Shown here: positions 9,358 to 19,643 of the stretch, piece by piece
Layout of the letters: the number at the start of each line of letters is the position of its first letter
Numbering within the stretch: position 1 is the first letter of the stretch
Assembly: GCF_009901955.1 (NCBI RefSeq)
Contig: NZ_WUTS01000001.1
Span: 1,213,666 to 1,277,665 of the forward strand
Reading direction: 5' to 3'
DNA: 64,000 nucleotides
From: Halomonas icarae
GTDB lineage: Bacteria > Pseudomonadota > Gammaproteobacteria > Pseudomonadales > Halomonadaceae
The notes under the pieces: model-generated
Database searches by the model: none
Seen by the model: only the letters and a program-made list of their open reading frames with translations
What the model was told of the DNA's origin: nothing
Position numbers and translations under genes: made by a program

Positions 9358-10134
9358 ATGAGCAAGTTTGCCCTCGAAGAGGTTCTCAGCGTCCATCACT
9401 GGAACGATACCCTGTTCAGCTTTCGCACCACCCGCGAGCGCAGTTTGCGTTTCAAGAATGGTCAGTTCGTGATGATTGGGCTGGAAGTGAGCGGCAAACC
9501 CCTGATGCGCGCCTACTCCATCGCCAGCCCCAATTATGAGGATCATCTGGAGTTCTTCAGCATCAAGGTGCCCGATGGCCCCCTTACCTCGCGACTCCAG
9601 CATCTCGCCGTGGGCGACCAGATCATGGTGAGCCGCAAGCCCACCGGCACCCTGGTCACCGATGACCTGCTGCCCGGACGCAATCTCTACCTGCTCTCCA
9701 CCGGCACCGGCCTGGCTCCGTTCATGAGCCTGATCCAGGACCCGGAGGTCTACGAACGCTTCGAGAAGGTGGTGCTGGTGCATGGCGTGCGCTACGTCAG
9801 CGAGCTGGCCTATGCCGACTTTATCCAGCAGGAGCTGCCGGCTCATGAATATCTGGGTGAGGAGATCAGCGAAAAGCTTGTCTACTATCCGACGGTGACC
9901 CGTGAAACGTTCCATACCATGGGCCGGCTGACCGATCATATCCGCAGTGGCAAGCTCGCCGAGGATACCGGCCTGCCGGCACTGGATCCCAAGCAGGATC
10001 GCGCCATGATCTGCGGCAGCCCCTCGATGCTGGAGAGCACCAGCGAACTGCTCGACGAGCTGGGCTTCAAGATCTCACCGCGCATGGGGGAGCCCGGTGA
10101 CTACGTGATCGAGCGGGCGTTTGTCGAAAAGTGA
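9358..10134 (+). CDS. fpr: ferredoxin--NADP reductase
   Basis: This is a 258-residue flavoprotein of the bacterial Fpr type. It exchanges electrons between NADPH and ferredoxin/flavodoxin and is commonly induced by oxidative stress. The FAD site (RAYSIASPNYEDHLEF, about residues 51-66) and the NADP-site loop (LSTGTGLAPFMS) are present, and the length matches E. coli and Pseudomonas Fpr. The ribosome site AAGGAGGCGGT is strong. A LysR gene is divergent and likely its activator. A strong terminator follows 43 bases after the stop, so it is a single-gene unit. Confidence 0.95.
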   Translation: MSKFALEEVLSVHHWNDTLFSFRTTRERSLRFKNGQFVMIGLEVSGKPLMRAYSIASPNYEDHLEFFSIKVPDGPLTSRLQHLAVGDQIMVSRKPTGTLVTDDLLPGRNLYLLSTGTGLAPFMSLIQDPEVYERFEKVVLVHGVRYVSELAYADFIQQELPAHEYLGEEISEKLVYYPTVTRETFHTMGRLTDHIRSGKLAEDTGLPALDPKQDRAMICGSPSMLESTSELLDELGFKISPRMGEPGDYVIERAFVEK

Positions 10135-10177
10135 CCCGCCTCGCCGGGAGCTTAAACTCTAAGCCGTAAGCTATAAG

Positions 10178-10214
10178 AGAACCCCATCTGGCAGGTGCCA
10201 GATGGGGTTCTTTA
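10178..10214 (+). terminator. terminator after fpr
   Basis: A perfect 16-bp inverted repeat (10178-10193 paired with 10196-10211, two-base loop GG) ends in TTTATAT. The A-tract before the stem and the T-rich tail let it act in both directions, so it may also serve the PII gene arriving from the other strand. Confidence 0.85.
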
Positions 10215-10238
10215 TATCTGCCCGAAGGTCAACGTCAT

Positions 10239-10288
<50 letters not shown>

Positions 10289-10290
10289 CT

Positions 10291-10686
<396 letters not shown>

Positions 10687-10712
10687 CTAGGATACACGCC
10701 GCCGGCGGGGAA

Positions 10713-10736
10713 GAAAAAAAGCCCCCATTCGGGGGC
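10713..10736 (-). terminator. terminator after amtB
   Basis: Read on the minus strand, a GCCCCC/GGGGGC stem with a four-base loop (10721-10736) is followed by seven T residues. It sits 37 bases after the amtB stop and separates amtB from the second PII gene. Confidence 0.85.
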
Positions 10737-10772
10737 AAGTGGAGCACGCCTGCTCACTTCGGTGCATGGCCT

Positions 10773-12023
10773 TCACTGCTTGGCCACGCTGAACTCGGGG
10801 TAGGCCTCCATGCCGCATTCGGCCAGGTCGACACCCGCATACTCCTCCTCCTCGCTGACCCGGATGCCGATCAGCGCCTTGAGGAGGCTCCAGACCCCCA
10901 GGCTGGTCAGGAAGACCCAGGCGAAGATCCCGACGATGCCGAGCAGCTGGGCGCCGATGCTGGCCCCGCCATTGCTGAGCGGCACCGCCAGCAGGCCCCA
11001 GATGCCGACCACCCCATGCACCGAGATGGCACCGACCGGGTCATCTATCTTCAGCTTGTCGAGGGCCACGATGGCGGCGATCACGATGGCCCCACCCACG
11101 GCGCCGATCAGGGCGGCGCCCGGTGCGGTGGGAGCCAGCGGTTCGGCAGTGATGGCCACCAGGCCGGCCAGGGCACCATTGAGGGTCATGGTCAGGTCGG
11201 CCTTGCGGAACCATAGCTTGGCCACGATCAGGGCGGCGATGACCCCGCCGGCAGCGGCGGCGTTGGTGTTGACCAGCACCTGGGCGACGTTGTTGGCGGA
11301 GGCCACGTCGGAGATCTTCAGCTCCGAGCCACCGTTGAAGCCGAACCAGCCCATCCACAGGATGAAGGTACCCAGGGTGGCCAGCGGCAGGTTGGCGCCG
11401 GGAATGGCGTAGACGCTGCCGTCCCTGCCGTACTTGCCCTTGCGCGGGCCGAGCACCAGAACACCGGCCAGGGCCGCCGCCGCACCGGCCATATGCACGA
11501 TGCCGGAGCCGGCGTAGTCGGAGAAGCCGGCGGCGGAGAGCCAGCCACCGCCCCAGGTCCAGTAGCCCGAGACCGGATAGATCAGGCCGGTCATCACCAC
11601 GGCGAAGGCCAGGAAGGCCCATAGCTTCATGCGCTCGGCCACGGCGCCGGAGACGATCGACATGGCGGTGGCCACGAATACCACCTGGAAGAAATAGTCG
11701 GCGCGCATGGCGTAGTAGGGGGCGTCATCGCCGCCGGCTAGCACGGCATCCACGCCGTTCTCACTGCCCAGCAGTCCACCGATGCTGGGAAGAATGCCGC
11801 CATCGGGGCTTGCGTACATGATGTGATAGCCCACCAGCAGATACAGGGTGCAGGCGATGGCAAACAGGGCGATGTTCTTGGTAAGGATCTCGGCGGTGTT
11901 CTTGGCGCGCACAAGACCCGCCTCGAGCATGGCGAAACCGGCGGCCATCCACATCACCAACACGCCGCAGATCAGGAAGTAGAAGGTATCGAGCGCATAG
12001 CTCAGTTCGATCAGGTCACTCAT
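10773..12023 (-). CDS. amtB: ammonium transporter
   Basis: AmtB is a trimeric inner-membrane channel for NH4+/NH3 gated by PII. The 416 residues carry about eleven membrane helices. Family marks include MLEAGLVRAKN near the first helix, the DYAGSGIVHMAGAAAAL block holding the first pore His, and HGVVGIWG with the second pore His. No cleavable signal peptide of the E. coli type is obvious. It follows a PII gene by 78 bases and ends at its own terminator. The C-terminal tail includes the EEEYAGVDLAECGMEAYPEF segment that contacts PII in relatives. Confidence 0.95.
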   Translation of the reverse strand: MSDLIELSYALDTFYFLICGVLVMWMAAGFAMLEAGLVRAKNTAEILTKNIALFAIACTLYLLVGYHIMYASPDGGILPSIGGLLGSENGVDAVLAGGDDAPYYAMRADYFFQVVFVATAMSIVSGAVAERMKLWAFLAFAVVMTGLIYPVSGYWTWGGGWLSAAGFSDYAGSGIVHMAGAAAALAGVLVLGPRKGKYGRDGSVYAIPGANLPLATLGTFILWMGWFGFNGGSELKISDVASANNVAQVLVNTNAAAAGGVIAALIVAKLWFRKADLTMTLNGALAGLVAITAEPLAPTAPGAALIGAVGGAIVIAAIVALDKLKIDDPVGAISVHGVVGIWGLLAVPLSNGGASIGAQLLGIVGIFAWVFLTSLGVWSLLKALIGIRVSEEEEYAGVDLAECGMEAYPEFSVAKQ

Positions 12024-12043
12024 GGGGCTTTCTCCAGACAGTT

Positions 12044-12093
12044 AAGCCGCAGGCGCCTCCAGGCAGGTAAGTGGCAGGCGACTTCAGGTGGGT
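12044..12093. repeat. tandem imperfect 25-bp direct repeat
   Basis: Two adjacent 25-base copies (12044-12068 and 12069-12093) share about three-quarters of their bases around the core GCAGGCG. They occupy most of the spacer between the PII gene and amtB, just upstream of the amtB ribosome site, and look like a short tandem duplication. Confidence 0.65.
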
Positions 12094-12101
12094 CGCGGCG
12101 A

Positions 12102-12488
<387 letters not shown>

Positions 12489-12498
12489 TCAGCACCAT

Positions 12499-12513
12499 GC
12501 GCATGGCATGCCA
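12499..12513 (-). promoter_or_regulatory. possible sigma-54 promoter for glnK-amtB
   Basis: Minus-strand TGGCATGCCATGCGC keeps the invariant GG and GC with the required ten-base spacing; the -12 part deviates from TTGC. The predicted start would be about 47 bases before the PII ATG. NtrC-like half sites (GGCACC, TGGTGC) occur farther upstream at about 12570 and 12612, but no full site was found. Confidence 0.4.
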
Positions 12514-12709
12514 GCGAACATTTAATCCATTCAATATCAATAGATTGTGTTACCGCTCTCGACCGCGAGCGGCACCTTGTCAGGCCGTCTAACAGGCCCA
12601 TGCTCTGTGATGGTGCCGAGGCTCATGCCATATGCCCTGCAAGAGGGCATGCGTCCCGGAGGTGCCACGCGTATCCTGTAGGCCATCATTCCCAATCAGG
12701 AGAATCACC

Positions 12710-13069
12710 ATGGTGACCCACGACAGAATCGGCCGGCTGGCCCAGCAGATCGGCGAGCGTCTGCAGGGGGCTTCCCAGGCGCCCGAAGAGGTGCAGAAAG
12801 GTGTCCAGCAGGTGGTGAGGGGCGCCTTCGACCGTCTGGAGCTGGTCTCACGCGAGGACTTCGACATCCTGATGGACGTGCTGCAGCGCACCCGAGCCAG
12901 GGTCGAGTCGCTGGAGCAGCAGGTGGCGGCCCTGGAGGCACTGGTGGAGGCCCAGGCCGGCGGTGATACCGTCTCCCGTGATGCCGGTGCCGCCGACAAG
13001 CCCCAGCCCACTGCTACGGACAAGGCGTCGACCCCTCCTGAAGAAGGCGCCGGCGAAGCGGGACGCTGA
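12710..13069 (+). CDS. ubiK: ubiquinone biosynthesis accessory factor (BMFP family)
   Basis: This 119-residue, coiled-coil-rich cytosolic protein belongs to the YqiC/BMFP family. In gammaproteobacteria UbiK binds UbiJ and aids late ubiquinone hydroxylation. The family core (SREDFDILMDVLQRTRARVE, then LEQQVAALEA) lies at residues 45-80. The last 35 residues are low-complexity and acidic. The ATG at 12710 has an AGGAG site, so the longer open frame upstream is not used. The neighbour comM is the usual partner in gammaproteobacterial genomes. Confidence 0.85.
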   Translation: MVTHDRIGRLAQQIGERLQGASQAPEEVQKGVQQVVRGAFDRLELVSREDFDILMDVLQRTRARVESLEQQVAALEALVEAQAGGDTVSRDAGAADKPQPTATDKASTPPEEGAGEAGR

Positions 13070-13140
13070 GACGCGCGTTCCCTCGCTGGCCCTCGCTGGC
13101 TAGGCTAGCCTGAAGGCATTCCATTCGCGAGGGAGCGCCC

Positions 13141-14643
13141 ATGACGCTGGCGATCGTGCACACCCGGGCCGGCCTCGGTCTTGAGGCACCCGAGGTGCAG
13201 GTGGAAGTGCACCTCTCCAACGGCCTGCCCAGCATGACGCTGGTCGGCCTGCCGGAGACGGCGGTGAAGGAGAGCCGGGAGCGGGTGCGCAGCGCCCTGG
13301 TCAATGCCGGCTTCGAATACCCGCTGCGGCGTATCACCCTCAACCTGGCTCCCGCCGACCTGCCCAAGGAGGGTGGTCGCTTCGATCTGCCCATCGCCCT
13401 GGGGCTGCTGCTCGCCTCGGGACAGCTGCCTCCCGCCTGTCTGGAGAACACCGAGAGCGTCGGCGAGCTGGCGCTGGACGGTGCACTTCGCCGTGTGGAG
13501 GGGGTGTTGCCGCTGGCCCTGGCGGCGCGTCGTGCGGGGCGGAGGCTGATCGTGCCATGGGCCAATGCCGATGAGGCGGCGCTGGCCGGTGAGCTTGAGG
13601 TACTGCCCGCCGATCATCTGCTCGAGGTGGTGGCCCACCTGCTGGGCCAGACTCCGATCACGCCCCATCGCTTGATGCGCCCGCCCGAGGCGACACGGCC
13701 GCTGCCCGACCTGGCCGAGGTACGCGGACAGTTTCAGGCCCGCCGCGCCCTGGAGGTGGCCGCCGCCGGCGGCCACAACCTGCTCTTCGCCGGCCCGCCC
13801 GGAACCGGCAAGACCATGCTGGCCAGTCGCCTGCCGGGCATCCTGCCGCCGCTGACCGACGAGGAGGCGCTGGAGGTGGCGGCGGTACGCTCGGTCAGCG
13901 GGCTGCCGCTGCGCGCCGAGTGGGGCCGTCGGCCCTTCCGCTCGCCGCATCATACCGCCAGCGCCGTGGCGCTGGTGGGCGGCGGTACGAGGCCGCGCCC
14001 CGGCGAGATCTCCCTGGCCCACCACGGCGTGCTGTTCCTCGATGAGCTACCGGAGTTTCCGCGTCATGTGCTGGAGGTGATGCGCGAACCCATGGAGTCG
14101 GGGCGTATCCATATCGCTCGGGCCAGCCACGAGCGCCGCTATCCGGCGCGCTTCCAGCTGGTGGCGGCGATGAATCCCTGCCCCTGTGGTCACCTGGGCG
14201 ATCCGCGCCAGGCCTGTCACTGCACGGCGGCACAGATCCAGCGCTACCAGTCGCGCCTCTCGGGTCCACTGCTCGATCGTATCGACCTACAGGTGGAGGT
14301 GCCGGCGCTGCCGCCGGAGCAGTTGACCGCCAACCAGGCCGGCGAGGACTCCGCGACGGTCCGCCGGCGGGTGCTGGCCGCGCGCGAATGCCAGCTGGCG
14401 CGGGGTGCGCTCAATGCTCATCTGGCCGGGCGTGAACTGGAGGCGGCCTGTGGCCTCTCGGCGGCCGATCGCGCCTGGCTGGCCGAGGTGCTGGAACGGC
14501 TACGGCTCTCGGCGCGGGCCTACCATCGTGTGTTGCGGGTGGCCCTGACCCTGGCCGACCTGGCGGGGGCGTCAGCGCCGGAGCGTGAGCAGCTGATCGA
14601 GGCTGTGGGGTATCGCCAGCTCGATCGACTGCTGAAGGGGTGA
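13141..14643 (+). CDS. comM: YifB/ComM-family Mg-chelatase-like AAA+ ATPase
   Basis: This 500-residue protein has an N-terminal Lon-like ChlI domain (about residues 1-170), a central AAA+ Mg-chelatase domain with Walker A GPPGTGKTM near residue 220 and Walker B VLFLDELPEF, and a C-terminal Mg_chelatase_C domain (from about 400). ComM is a hexameric helicase that promotes branch migration when transformed DNA is integrated. A zinc-type Cys cluster (CPCGHLGDPRQACHC) follows the sensor region as in family members. It is transcribed with or just after ubiK. Confidence 0.92.
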   Translation: MTLAIVHTRAGLGLEAPEVQVEVHLSNGLPSMTLVGLPETAVKESRERVRSALVNAGFEYPLRRITLNLAPADLPKEGGRFDLPIALGLLLASGQLPPACLENTESVGELALDGALRRVEGVLPLALAARRAGRRLIVPWANADEAALAGELEVLPADHLLEVVAHLLGQTPITPHRLMRPPEATRPLPDLAEVRGQFQARRALEVAAAGGHNLLFAGPPGTGKTMLASRLPGILPPLTDEEALEVAAVRSVSGLPLRAEWGRRPFRSPHHTASAVALVGGGTRPRPGEISLAHHGVLFLDELPEFPRHVLEVMREPMESGRIHIARASHERRYPARFQLVAAMNPCPCGHLGDPRQACHCTAAQIQRYQSRLSGPLLDRIDLQVEVPALPPEQLTANQAGEDSATVRRRVLAARECQLARGALNAHLAGRELEAACGLSAADRAWLAEVLERLRLSARAYHRVLRVALTLADLAGASAPEREQLIEAVGYRQLDRLLKG

Positions 14644-14644
14644 G

Positions 14645-15133
14645 TTATAGCGCCGTGGCGTCCAGGGCCCCCTGGAGGCTGGCTTGCCAGCGAGCCGCTT
14701 CCTCGCCGGGGCGGCGCAGTGTCAGCTTCAGGCGGTAGGGCAGAAGTTCTCGATCGGAGAGGGTGAGGCGTGGGCCGTCCGCCTCGAGGTGGCTCTCCAG
14801 CTGCCACTGATTGTCGCCGCCCTCGCTCAGGCCATCGCCCCAGTCGAGCACCTGAGGACCGTCGCTGACCGCCAGCAGGGCGCGAACCAGGCTCTCCTGG
14901 AAGCGCTCGTCCTCGATGCCGAGGCTGGCGTCGACTTCGGAGGGGGAGAGCAGCAGCACCTGGTCGCTCGGAGGGCGAGGGAGTTCCGGCGCGGCCATTA
15001 CCCGCGTCGCGGCGCGCTCGCCAAGGTTGAACAGCGCCTGACGAATGCCGCTGTCGGGTCGCTCCGGGGCGCCGGCGCAGCCGGTGAGCAGCGCCAGCAG
15101 TGCCAGCAGGGTCAGGCGTGAGGAGGTGTTCAT
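14645..15133 (-). CDS. hypothetical lipoprotein
   Basis: This is a 162-residue protein with a lipoprotein signal: a short positive start, a Leu/Ala-rich core and the lipobox LLTGCAG with the acylated Cys at about residue 19. The mature part is mixed and contains no motif I recognise. Its ATG overlaps the stop of the upstream hydrolase gene by four bases (ATGA), indicating an operon. The residue after the lipobox Cys is Ala, not Asp, so outer-membrane sorting is expected. Confidence 0.75.
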   Translation of the reverse strand: MNTSSRLTLLALLALLTGCAGAPERPDSGIRQALFNLGERAATRVMAAPELPRPPSDQVLLLSPSEVDASLGIEDERFQESLVRALLAVSDGPQVLDWGDGLSEGGDNQWQLESHLEADGPRLTLSDRELLPYRLKLTLRRPGEEAARWQASLQGALDATAL

Positions 15134-16113
15134 GGTGGCGTGTTCTCCGCTGCGGGGCTGGGGGCCAGGGCGTCGATGAAGCGGTCCAGGGTGTCGAAGA
15201 GCGCCTGGCGGATGGGCTCCGCCTCATTGACCAGGTGGTGGCGTGCCTCGGGGTGTAGATGGACCTCGGCATTGGGGAATTTCTCCTTGAGCACCTCCAG
15301 GTTCCATACCCAGTCCACGGTCAGGTCCTGCTCTCCCTGCAGGATCAGGGTCGGCACCGGGGTGGGGGGCAGTGCCAGCAGGCGAGGCATCCAGCGACGC
15401 ATGGCGCTGACCCAGTCCACCGCCAGTCGGTCGGCCTGCAACGGATCCTGCTCACGAAGGAAGGTCGCGAATTCGGCATCGGTGGAGTTGTCGCGGAACT
15501 TGCGAGGAATGGAGCGGACGAAGGGGCCCACCAGCAGGTGAATCCAGCTCGACTGCCGCCAGCCCCAGGGCCGCACCAGGGGGGCCAGCAGGGCCAGACC
15601 GGCCCAGTGGCTGTCCGTGCCGCGGGTCAGCGCATCGGTGGCGAGTATCGCCGCCCCGGTGCTCTGGCCGATGCCCAGCCAGGGGTGAGGCGCCAGCCCT
15701 TCACGCTGCAGATGGTCCTGGAGAGCGTTCAGGCAATTGCCATAGTCGTCGAAGTCCTCGATGGAGGCGCGTCGGCCACTGGAGAGTCCGTGGCCAGGCA
15801 GATCCCACAGCACCACTCGCCAGCCTCGCTCGAGCAGTCTCTCCAGCAGGTGGCGATAGAGCCCCAGGTGGTCGAAGTAGCCGTGAACCACGAAGACCGT
15901 GCCGATAGGCTCGGCGGGACTCCATAGCGAGGCCCATAGCCGGAAGCCACCGGCGTTCAGGAAACCGAGATGCAACCCCACATGCTTGGCGAGTAGCGGT
16001 GCCAGGCCGTAGTGGCCCAGATAGCGCTCCAGGTGGTCACCGCCGGGCAGCTCGACTGCAGGGTCGACCTTGCGGAAGGGGCCTAGCGCCTGCAGAGGGG
16101 TAAAGTCACTCAT
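15130..16113 (-). CDS. alpha/beta hydrolase (lysophospholipase/monoglyceride lipase-like)
   Basis: This is a 327-residue serine hydrolase. The nucleophile elbow is GIGQSTGAA (Ser near residue 145), an oxyanion segment VVHGYFDHLGLY lies near residue 72, the acid is probably Asp in LILQGEQDLTVD, and the His is in HPEARHHLVNE near the end. This pattern resembles Hydrolase_4 family enzymes such as PldB-like lysophospholipases. The ATG at 16113 has ACGGAGAA upstream and gives a better N-terminus than the in-frame start at 16149. It is translationally coupled to the lipoprotein gene downstream. No signal peptide was seen, so it should be cytosolic. Confidence 0.8.
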   Translation of the reverse strand: MSDFTPLQALGPFRKVDPAVELPGGDHLERYLGHYGLAPLLAKHVGLHLGFLNAGGFRLWASLWSPAEPIGTVFVVHGYFDHLGLYRHLLERLLERGWRVVLWDLPGHGLSSGRRASIEDFDDYGNCLNALQDHLQREGLAPHPWLGIGQSTGAAILATDALTRGTDSHWAGLALLAPLVRPWGWRQSSWIHLLVGPFVRSIPRKFRDNSTDAEFATFLREQDPLQADRLAVDWVSAMRRWMPRLLALPPTPVPTLILQGEQDLTVDWVWNLEVLKEKFPNAEVHLHPEARHHLVNEAEPIRQALFDTLDRFIDALAPSPAAENTPP

Positions 16114-16345
16114 CGCATTCTCCGTGGTGTTCCACCATGCTAGCGTCAAGCGTGAGGTGTCACCATGCGTGCCGAGTAGGTGGTCCTTGCAGCATTATCT
16201 TTTGGTCGAGTCTCTATGGCGGCGATGATGCCTCAGCTTTACATATGGAAGCGTTTTCCACAAAATTGTAGTTACGCAGTCACCCAACCCTGTTGATGGC
16301 AGCGCGGTGTGCACCCGCCGTCTGCCCAGTGTGAGGAGATTCACC

Positions 16346-18520
16346 ATGACCCAGCGCGTCACACGCCACCGCCTTCAGGTGGCCGCCGAACTGGACCGCT
16401 TTATCAACGAGCAGGCGCTTCCTGGCACCGGCGTCGATGCCGAGGCATTCTGGGCCGGCGTCGATGCCCTCTTTCATGATCTGACCCCGAAGAACCGTGA
16501 ACTGCTCGCCGAGCGTGACCGTCTTCAGGAGAAGCTGGACGCCTGGCATCGTGAGAACCCCGGTCCGGTCCGTGATATGGCCGCCTATCGCGGTTTCCTT
16601 GAGGAGATCGGCTACCTGGTGCCGTCTCCGGCTCAGGTTGAAGTGAATACTGCCAACGTCGATCGCGAAGTCGCCGTTCAGGCAGGTCCGCAACTGGTGG
16701 TGCCGGTCGACAATACACGCTATGCGCTGAACGCTGCCAACGCCCGCTGGGGGAGTCTCTATGACGCCCTCTATGGTACCGACGCCATCTCCGAGGAGGA
16801 TGGTGCCGAGAAGGGAAGCAGCTTCAATCCCAAGCGTGGCGAGAAGGTCATCGCCTACGCCCGAGGTGTGCTCGACCGTGCCGCGCCGCTGGCGACCGGC
16901 TCTCATCGCGACGCCACTCGGTATGCCCTGCGTGATGGCCATCTGGTGGTCACCCTGGAGGGAGGCCGCGAGACCGGGCTCAAGGACGCCGGCAAGCTGG
17001 TGGGCTTCAACGGCCCGGCGGAGAGCCCCGAGGCGATCCTGCTGAGCAATCACGGCCTGCATCTGGAGATCCAGATCGACCCGACCCACCCGATCGGCAA
17101 GACCGACCCGGCCGGCGTCAAGGACGTGATGGTCGAGGCTGCCCTGACCGCGATCATGGACTGTGAAGACTCCGTGGCGGCCGTGGATGCCGAGGACAAG
17201 GTCAGCGTCTACTCCAGCTGGCTGGGCCTGATGAAGGGCGATCTGCAGCAGGAGATGGAGAAGGGCGGCAAGACCTTTACCCGTCGCCTCAATGCCGACC
17301 GCACCTGGCAGAATACCGACGGTGACAGCATCACCCTGCCGGGTCGCTCGCTGATGTTCGTGCGCAACGTCGGCCATCTGATGACGACCCCCGCGGTACT
17401 CGACGCCGAAGGCAACGAGCTGCCTGAAGGCATCCTCGATGGCATCGTCACCAGCCTGGCGGCCCTGCACGATCTCAAGAAGGGCGAGGGCGACCTGCGC
17501 AACTCGCGTGAGGGCTCGGTCTATATCGTCAAGCCCAAGATGCATGGCCCCAGGGAAGTGGCGTTCTCCAACGAGCTGTTCGGCCGTATCGAGGACCTGC
17601 TGGGCATGGAGCGCGATACCCTCAAGATGGGCATCATGGACGAGGAGCGCCGCACATCGGTCAACCTCAAGGCCTGTATTGCCGAGGCGTCCTCCCGTGT
17701 CGTGTTCATCAATACCGGCTTCCTCGACCGCACCGGCGACGAGATGCACACCGCCATGGAAGCGGGCCCGATGATCCGCAAGGGTGACATGAAGGGCGCC
17801 GCCTGGATCCAGGCCTACGAGAAGAACAACGTTCAGGTGGGTCTGGCCTGTGGCCTGCGTGGCCGTGCCCAGATCGGCAAGGGCATGTGGGCGATGCCTG
17901 ACCTGATGGCCGCCATGCTCGAACAGAAGATCGGTCACCCCAAGGCGGGTGCCAACACCGCCTGGGTACCGTCGCCCACCGCTGCGGCACTGCACGCCCT
18001 GCACTACCACCAGGTGGACGTCAGCGCGATTCAGCGCGAGATGGAAGCGCAGGGCGAGGCCGACTGTCTCGATGATCTGCTCACCGTGCCGGTCGCCGAA
18101 AACACCGACTGGAGCGATGAGGAGCTGCAGCAGGAGCTCGACAACAACTGCCAGGGCATCCTCGGTTACGTGGTGCGCTGGGTCGAGCACGGTGTGGGCT
18201 GCTCCAAGGTGCCGGACATCCACGATGTGGGCTTGATGGAGGACCGTGCCACGCTGCGCATCTCCAGCCAGCACATCGCCAACTGGCTGCACCATGGTGT
18301 GGTCGACGCCGCCCGCGTTGAGGAGACCCTAAAGCGCATGGCCAAGGTGGTCGACGAGCAGAATGCCGGTGACCCGGACTACACGCCGATGAGCGCGGAC
18401 TTCGAGGGCTCCAGCGCCTTCCAGGCCGCCAGCGATCTGGTCTTCAAGGGCCGCGTACAGCCCTCCGGCTACACCGAGCCGCTGCTGCACCACTGGCGCG
18501 CCGTGCACAAGGCGAAGTAA
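16346..18520 (+). CDS. glcB: malate synthase G
   Basis: GlcB condenses glyoxylate with acetyl-CoA to malate in the glyoxylate shunt and glycolate use. The 724-residue length is typical of the monomeric G isoform. Visible blocks include the [17 protein letters not shown] acid region, the [10 protein letters not shown] segment with a catalytic Arg neighbourhood, and GQARIGKGMW-like [14 protein letters not shown] near residue 520. The ATG at 16346 has GAGGAGATT upstream. It stands alone, with the 232-base upstream gap free of other genes and a strong terminator after it. Confidence 0.95.
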   Translation: MTQRVTRHRLQVAAELDRFINEQALPGTGVDAEAFWAGVDALFHDLTPKNRELLAERDRLQEKLDAWHRENPGPVRDMAAYRGFLEEIGYLVPSPAQVEVNTANVDREVAVQAGPQLVVPVDNTRYALNAANARWGSLYDALYGTDAISEEDGAEKGSSFNPKRGEKVIAYARGVLDRAAPLATGSHRDATRYALRDGHLVVTLEGGRETGLKDAGKLVGFNGPAESPEAILLSNHGLHLEIQIDPTHPIGKTDPAGVKDVMVEAALTAIMDCEDSVAAVDAEDKVSVYSSWLGLMKGDLQQEMEKGGKTFTRRLNADRTWQNTDGDSITLPGRSLMFVRNVGHLMTTPAVLDAEGNELPEGILDGIVTSLAALHDLKKGEGDLRNSREGSVYIVKPKMHGPREVAFSNELFGRIEDLLGMERDTLKMGIMDEERRTSVNLKACIAEASSRVVFINTGFLDRTGDEMHTAMEAGPMIRKGDMKGAAWIQAYEKNNVQVGLACGLRGRAQIGKGMWAMPDLMAAMLEQKIGHPKAGANTAWVPSPTAAALHALHYHQVDVSAIQREMEAQGEADCLDDLLTVPVAENTDWSDEELQQELDNNCQGILGYVVRWVEHGVGCSKVPDIHDVGLMEDRATLRISSQHIANWLHHGVVDAARVEETLKRMAKVVDEQNAGDPDYTPMSADFEGSSAFQAASDLVFKGRVQPSGYTEPLLHHWRAVHKAK

Positions 18521-18560
18521 GCAATCGGGACCTTGGCGTCTTCGGTCGAGGTTTCGATCG

Positions 18561-18600
18561 AGCGCCCCCGCGGTCATCATACCGCGGGGGCGCTTTCGTT
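18561..18600 (+). terminator. terminator after glcB
   Basis: A perfect 14-bp stem (18561-18574 with 18581-18594, loop CATCAT) is followed by TTCGTT. It lies 40 bases after the glcB stop. Confidence 0.85.
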
Positions 18601-18701
18601 GATGAGTGTAGGGGGTGGCACTGTCGGCGTCGCGGCCAGTCGGCTAAGGTGGTGCCTGATGCACTCACCATCGTCACTCGCTACCGCAGGGAGGCCCCAC
18701 C

Positions 18702-19115
18702 ATGCCCGTGATGACAGCCGCCGCCATCGAAGACTTCCTCGACGAGGTTTTTCCCCAGCGAATCGGCACCATCGAGGCCGTCGATCATATGAAGGCCACC
18801 ATGAGCCTGGCCATCGATGACGAGCATCTGCGTCCCGGTGCCAGCGTCTCCGGCCCTACCCTGATGGGCCTGGCCGACGTCTGCCTCTATGTGGCGATCC
18901 TCGCCGAGATCGGCCCCGAGCCCATGGCGGTGACCAGCGATCTGCATTGTCGCTTCCTGCGCCGCCCACGGGGCGATCGCGATATCATCGCCACCGCTCG
19001 CCTCCTCAAGCTGGGTCGTCGCCTGGCGGTGGGCGAGGTTCAGCTCTTCTCCGCCGGCCAGGAGGAGCCGGTGGCCCTGGTCACCGCCACCTATGCCCTG
19101 CCGGATCGTGACTGA
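18702..19115 (+). CDS. PaaI-family hotdog thioesterase
   Basis: This 137-residue protein has the hotdog-fold layout of PaaI/YiiD acyl-CoA thioesterases. The usual central-helix segment is RPGASVSGPTLMGLADVCLYVAI, where Asp in LAD replaces the typical catalytic Asp position, followed by TSDLHCRFLRRPRG. It probably hydrolyses a CoA thioester, substrate unknown. The ribosome site GGGAGG is good. It converges on the DUF423 gene six bases away. Confidence 0.8.
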   Translation: MPVMTAAAIEDFLDEVFPQRIGTIEAVDHMKATMSLAIDDEHLRPGASVSGPTLMGLADVCLYVAILAEIGPEPMAVTSDLHCRFLRRPRGDRDIIATARLLKLGRRLAVGEVQLFSAGQEEPVALVTATYALPDRD

Positions 19116-19121
19116 TGGGCC

Positions 19122-19505
19122 TCAGCCACGGGGCGGTGCGCGCAGAATCGCGGCCGCCAATGCCAGCCAACCACCGATCATCAGGGTGCCCCCGATCGGC
19201 GTGATGATCCCCAGCCGTGTCACACCGCTGAGTGCCATGGCGTAGAGCGAGCCGGAGAAGAGCGCGATGCCGGCCGCCCATAGCCCCATGGCCAGCCGTT
19301 GTCCGGGCAGGCGAGCGCTGCTGCGCCAGGCAAGCACCGCCAGCAGTGCCAGGGTATGCCACGCCTGGTAGCGCACCCCGGTCTCGAAGGCCGCCGCCAG
19401 TCGTGGGGTCAGCTGCCCCTCCAGGGCGTGGGCGGCGAAGGCGCCGGCGATCACCACCAGGGCGCCGGAGAGCGCCGCGGTCAGCCACCATCTCCTGTCC
19501 TGCAT
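19122..19505 (-). CDS. DUF423 (YgdD-like) inner-membrane protein
   Basis: This is a 127-residue membrane protein with four hydrophobic segments and the DUF423 motifs GAFAAHALEGQL near residue 22, RYQAWHTLALL near 45 and GGTLMIGGWLALA near the C-terminus. The family is widely conserved, but no biochemical function is established. It is convergent with the thioesterase gene and divergent from trmB. Confidence 0.88.
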   Translation of the reverse strand: MQDRRWWLTAALSGALVVIAGAFAAHALEGQLTPRLAAAFETGVRYQAWHTLALLAVLAWRSSARLPGQRLAMGLWAAGIALFSGSLYAMALSGVTRLGIITPIGGTLMIGGWLALAAAILRAPPRG

Positions 19506-19643
19506 GGGGAGTCCTCATTATCCATATAGAATCGGTCGCTACCGTACCCCGGACGAGAGTTAGCCGCTACAATACGCGCCCCCGATTTATCCAAGCCCAG
19601 AAAATCCGCCCAGAAGATTCCGTTCAGAGAGCAGCCCCGCGCC

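Noticed and set aside
16280..18295. Long open frame on the minus strand across malate synthase G
   Set aside because: It is antisense to a gene with full-length family similarity; in GC-rich DNA the opposite frame stays open by codon bias. Its translation shows no recognisable domain.
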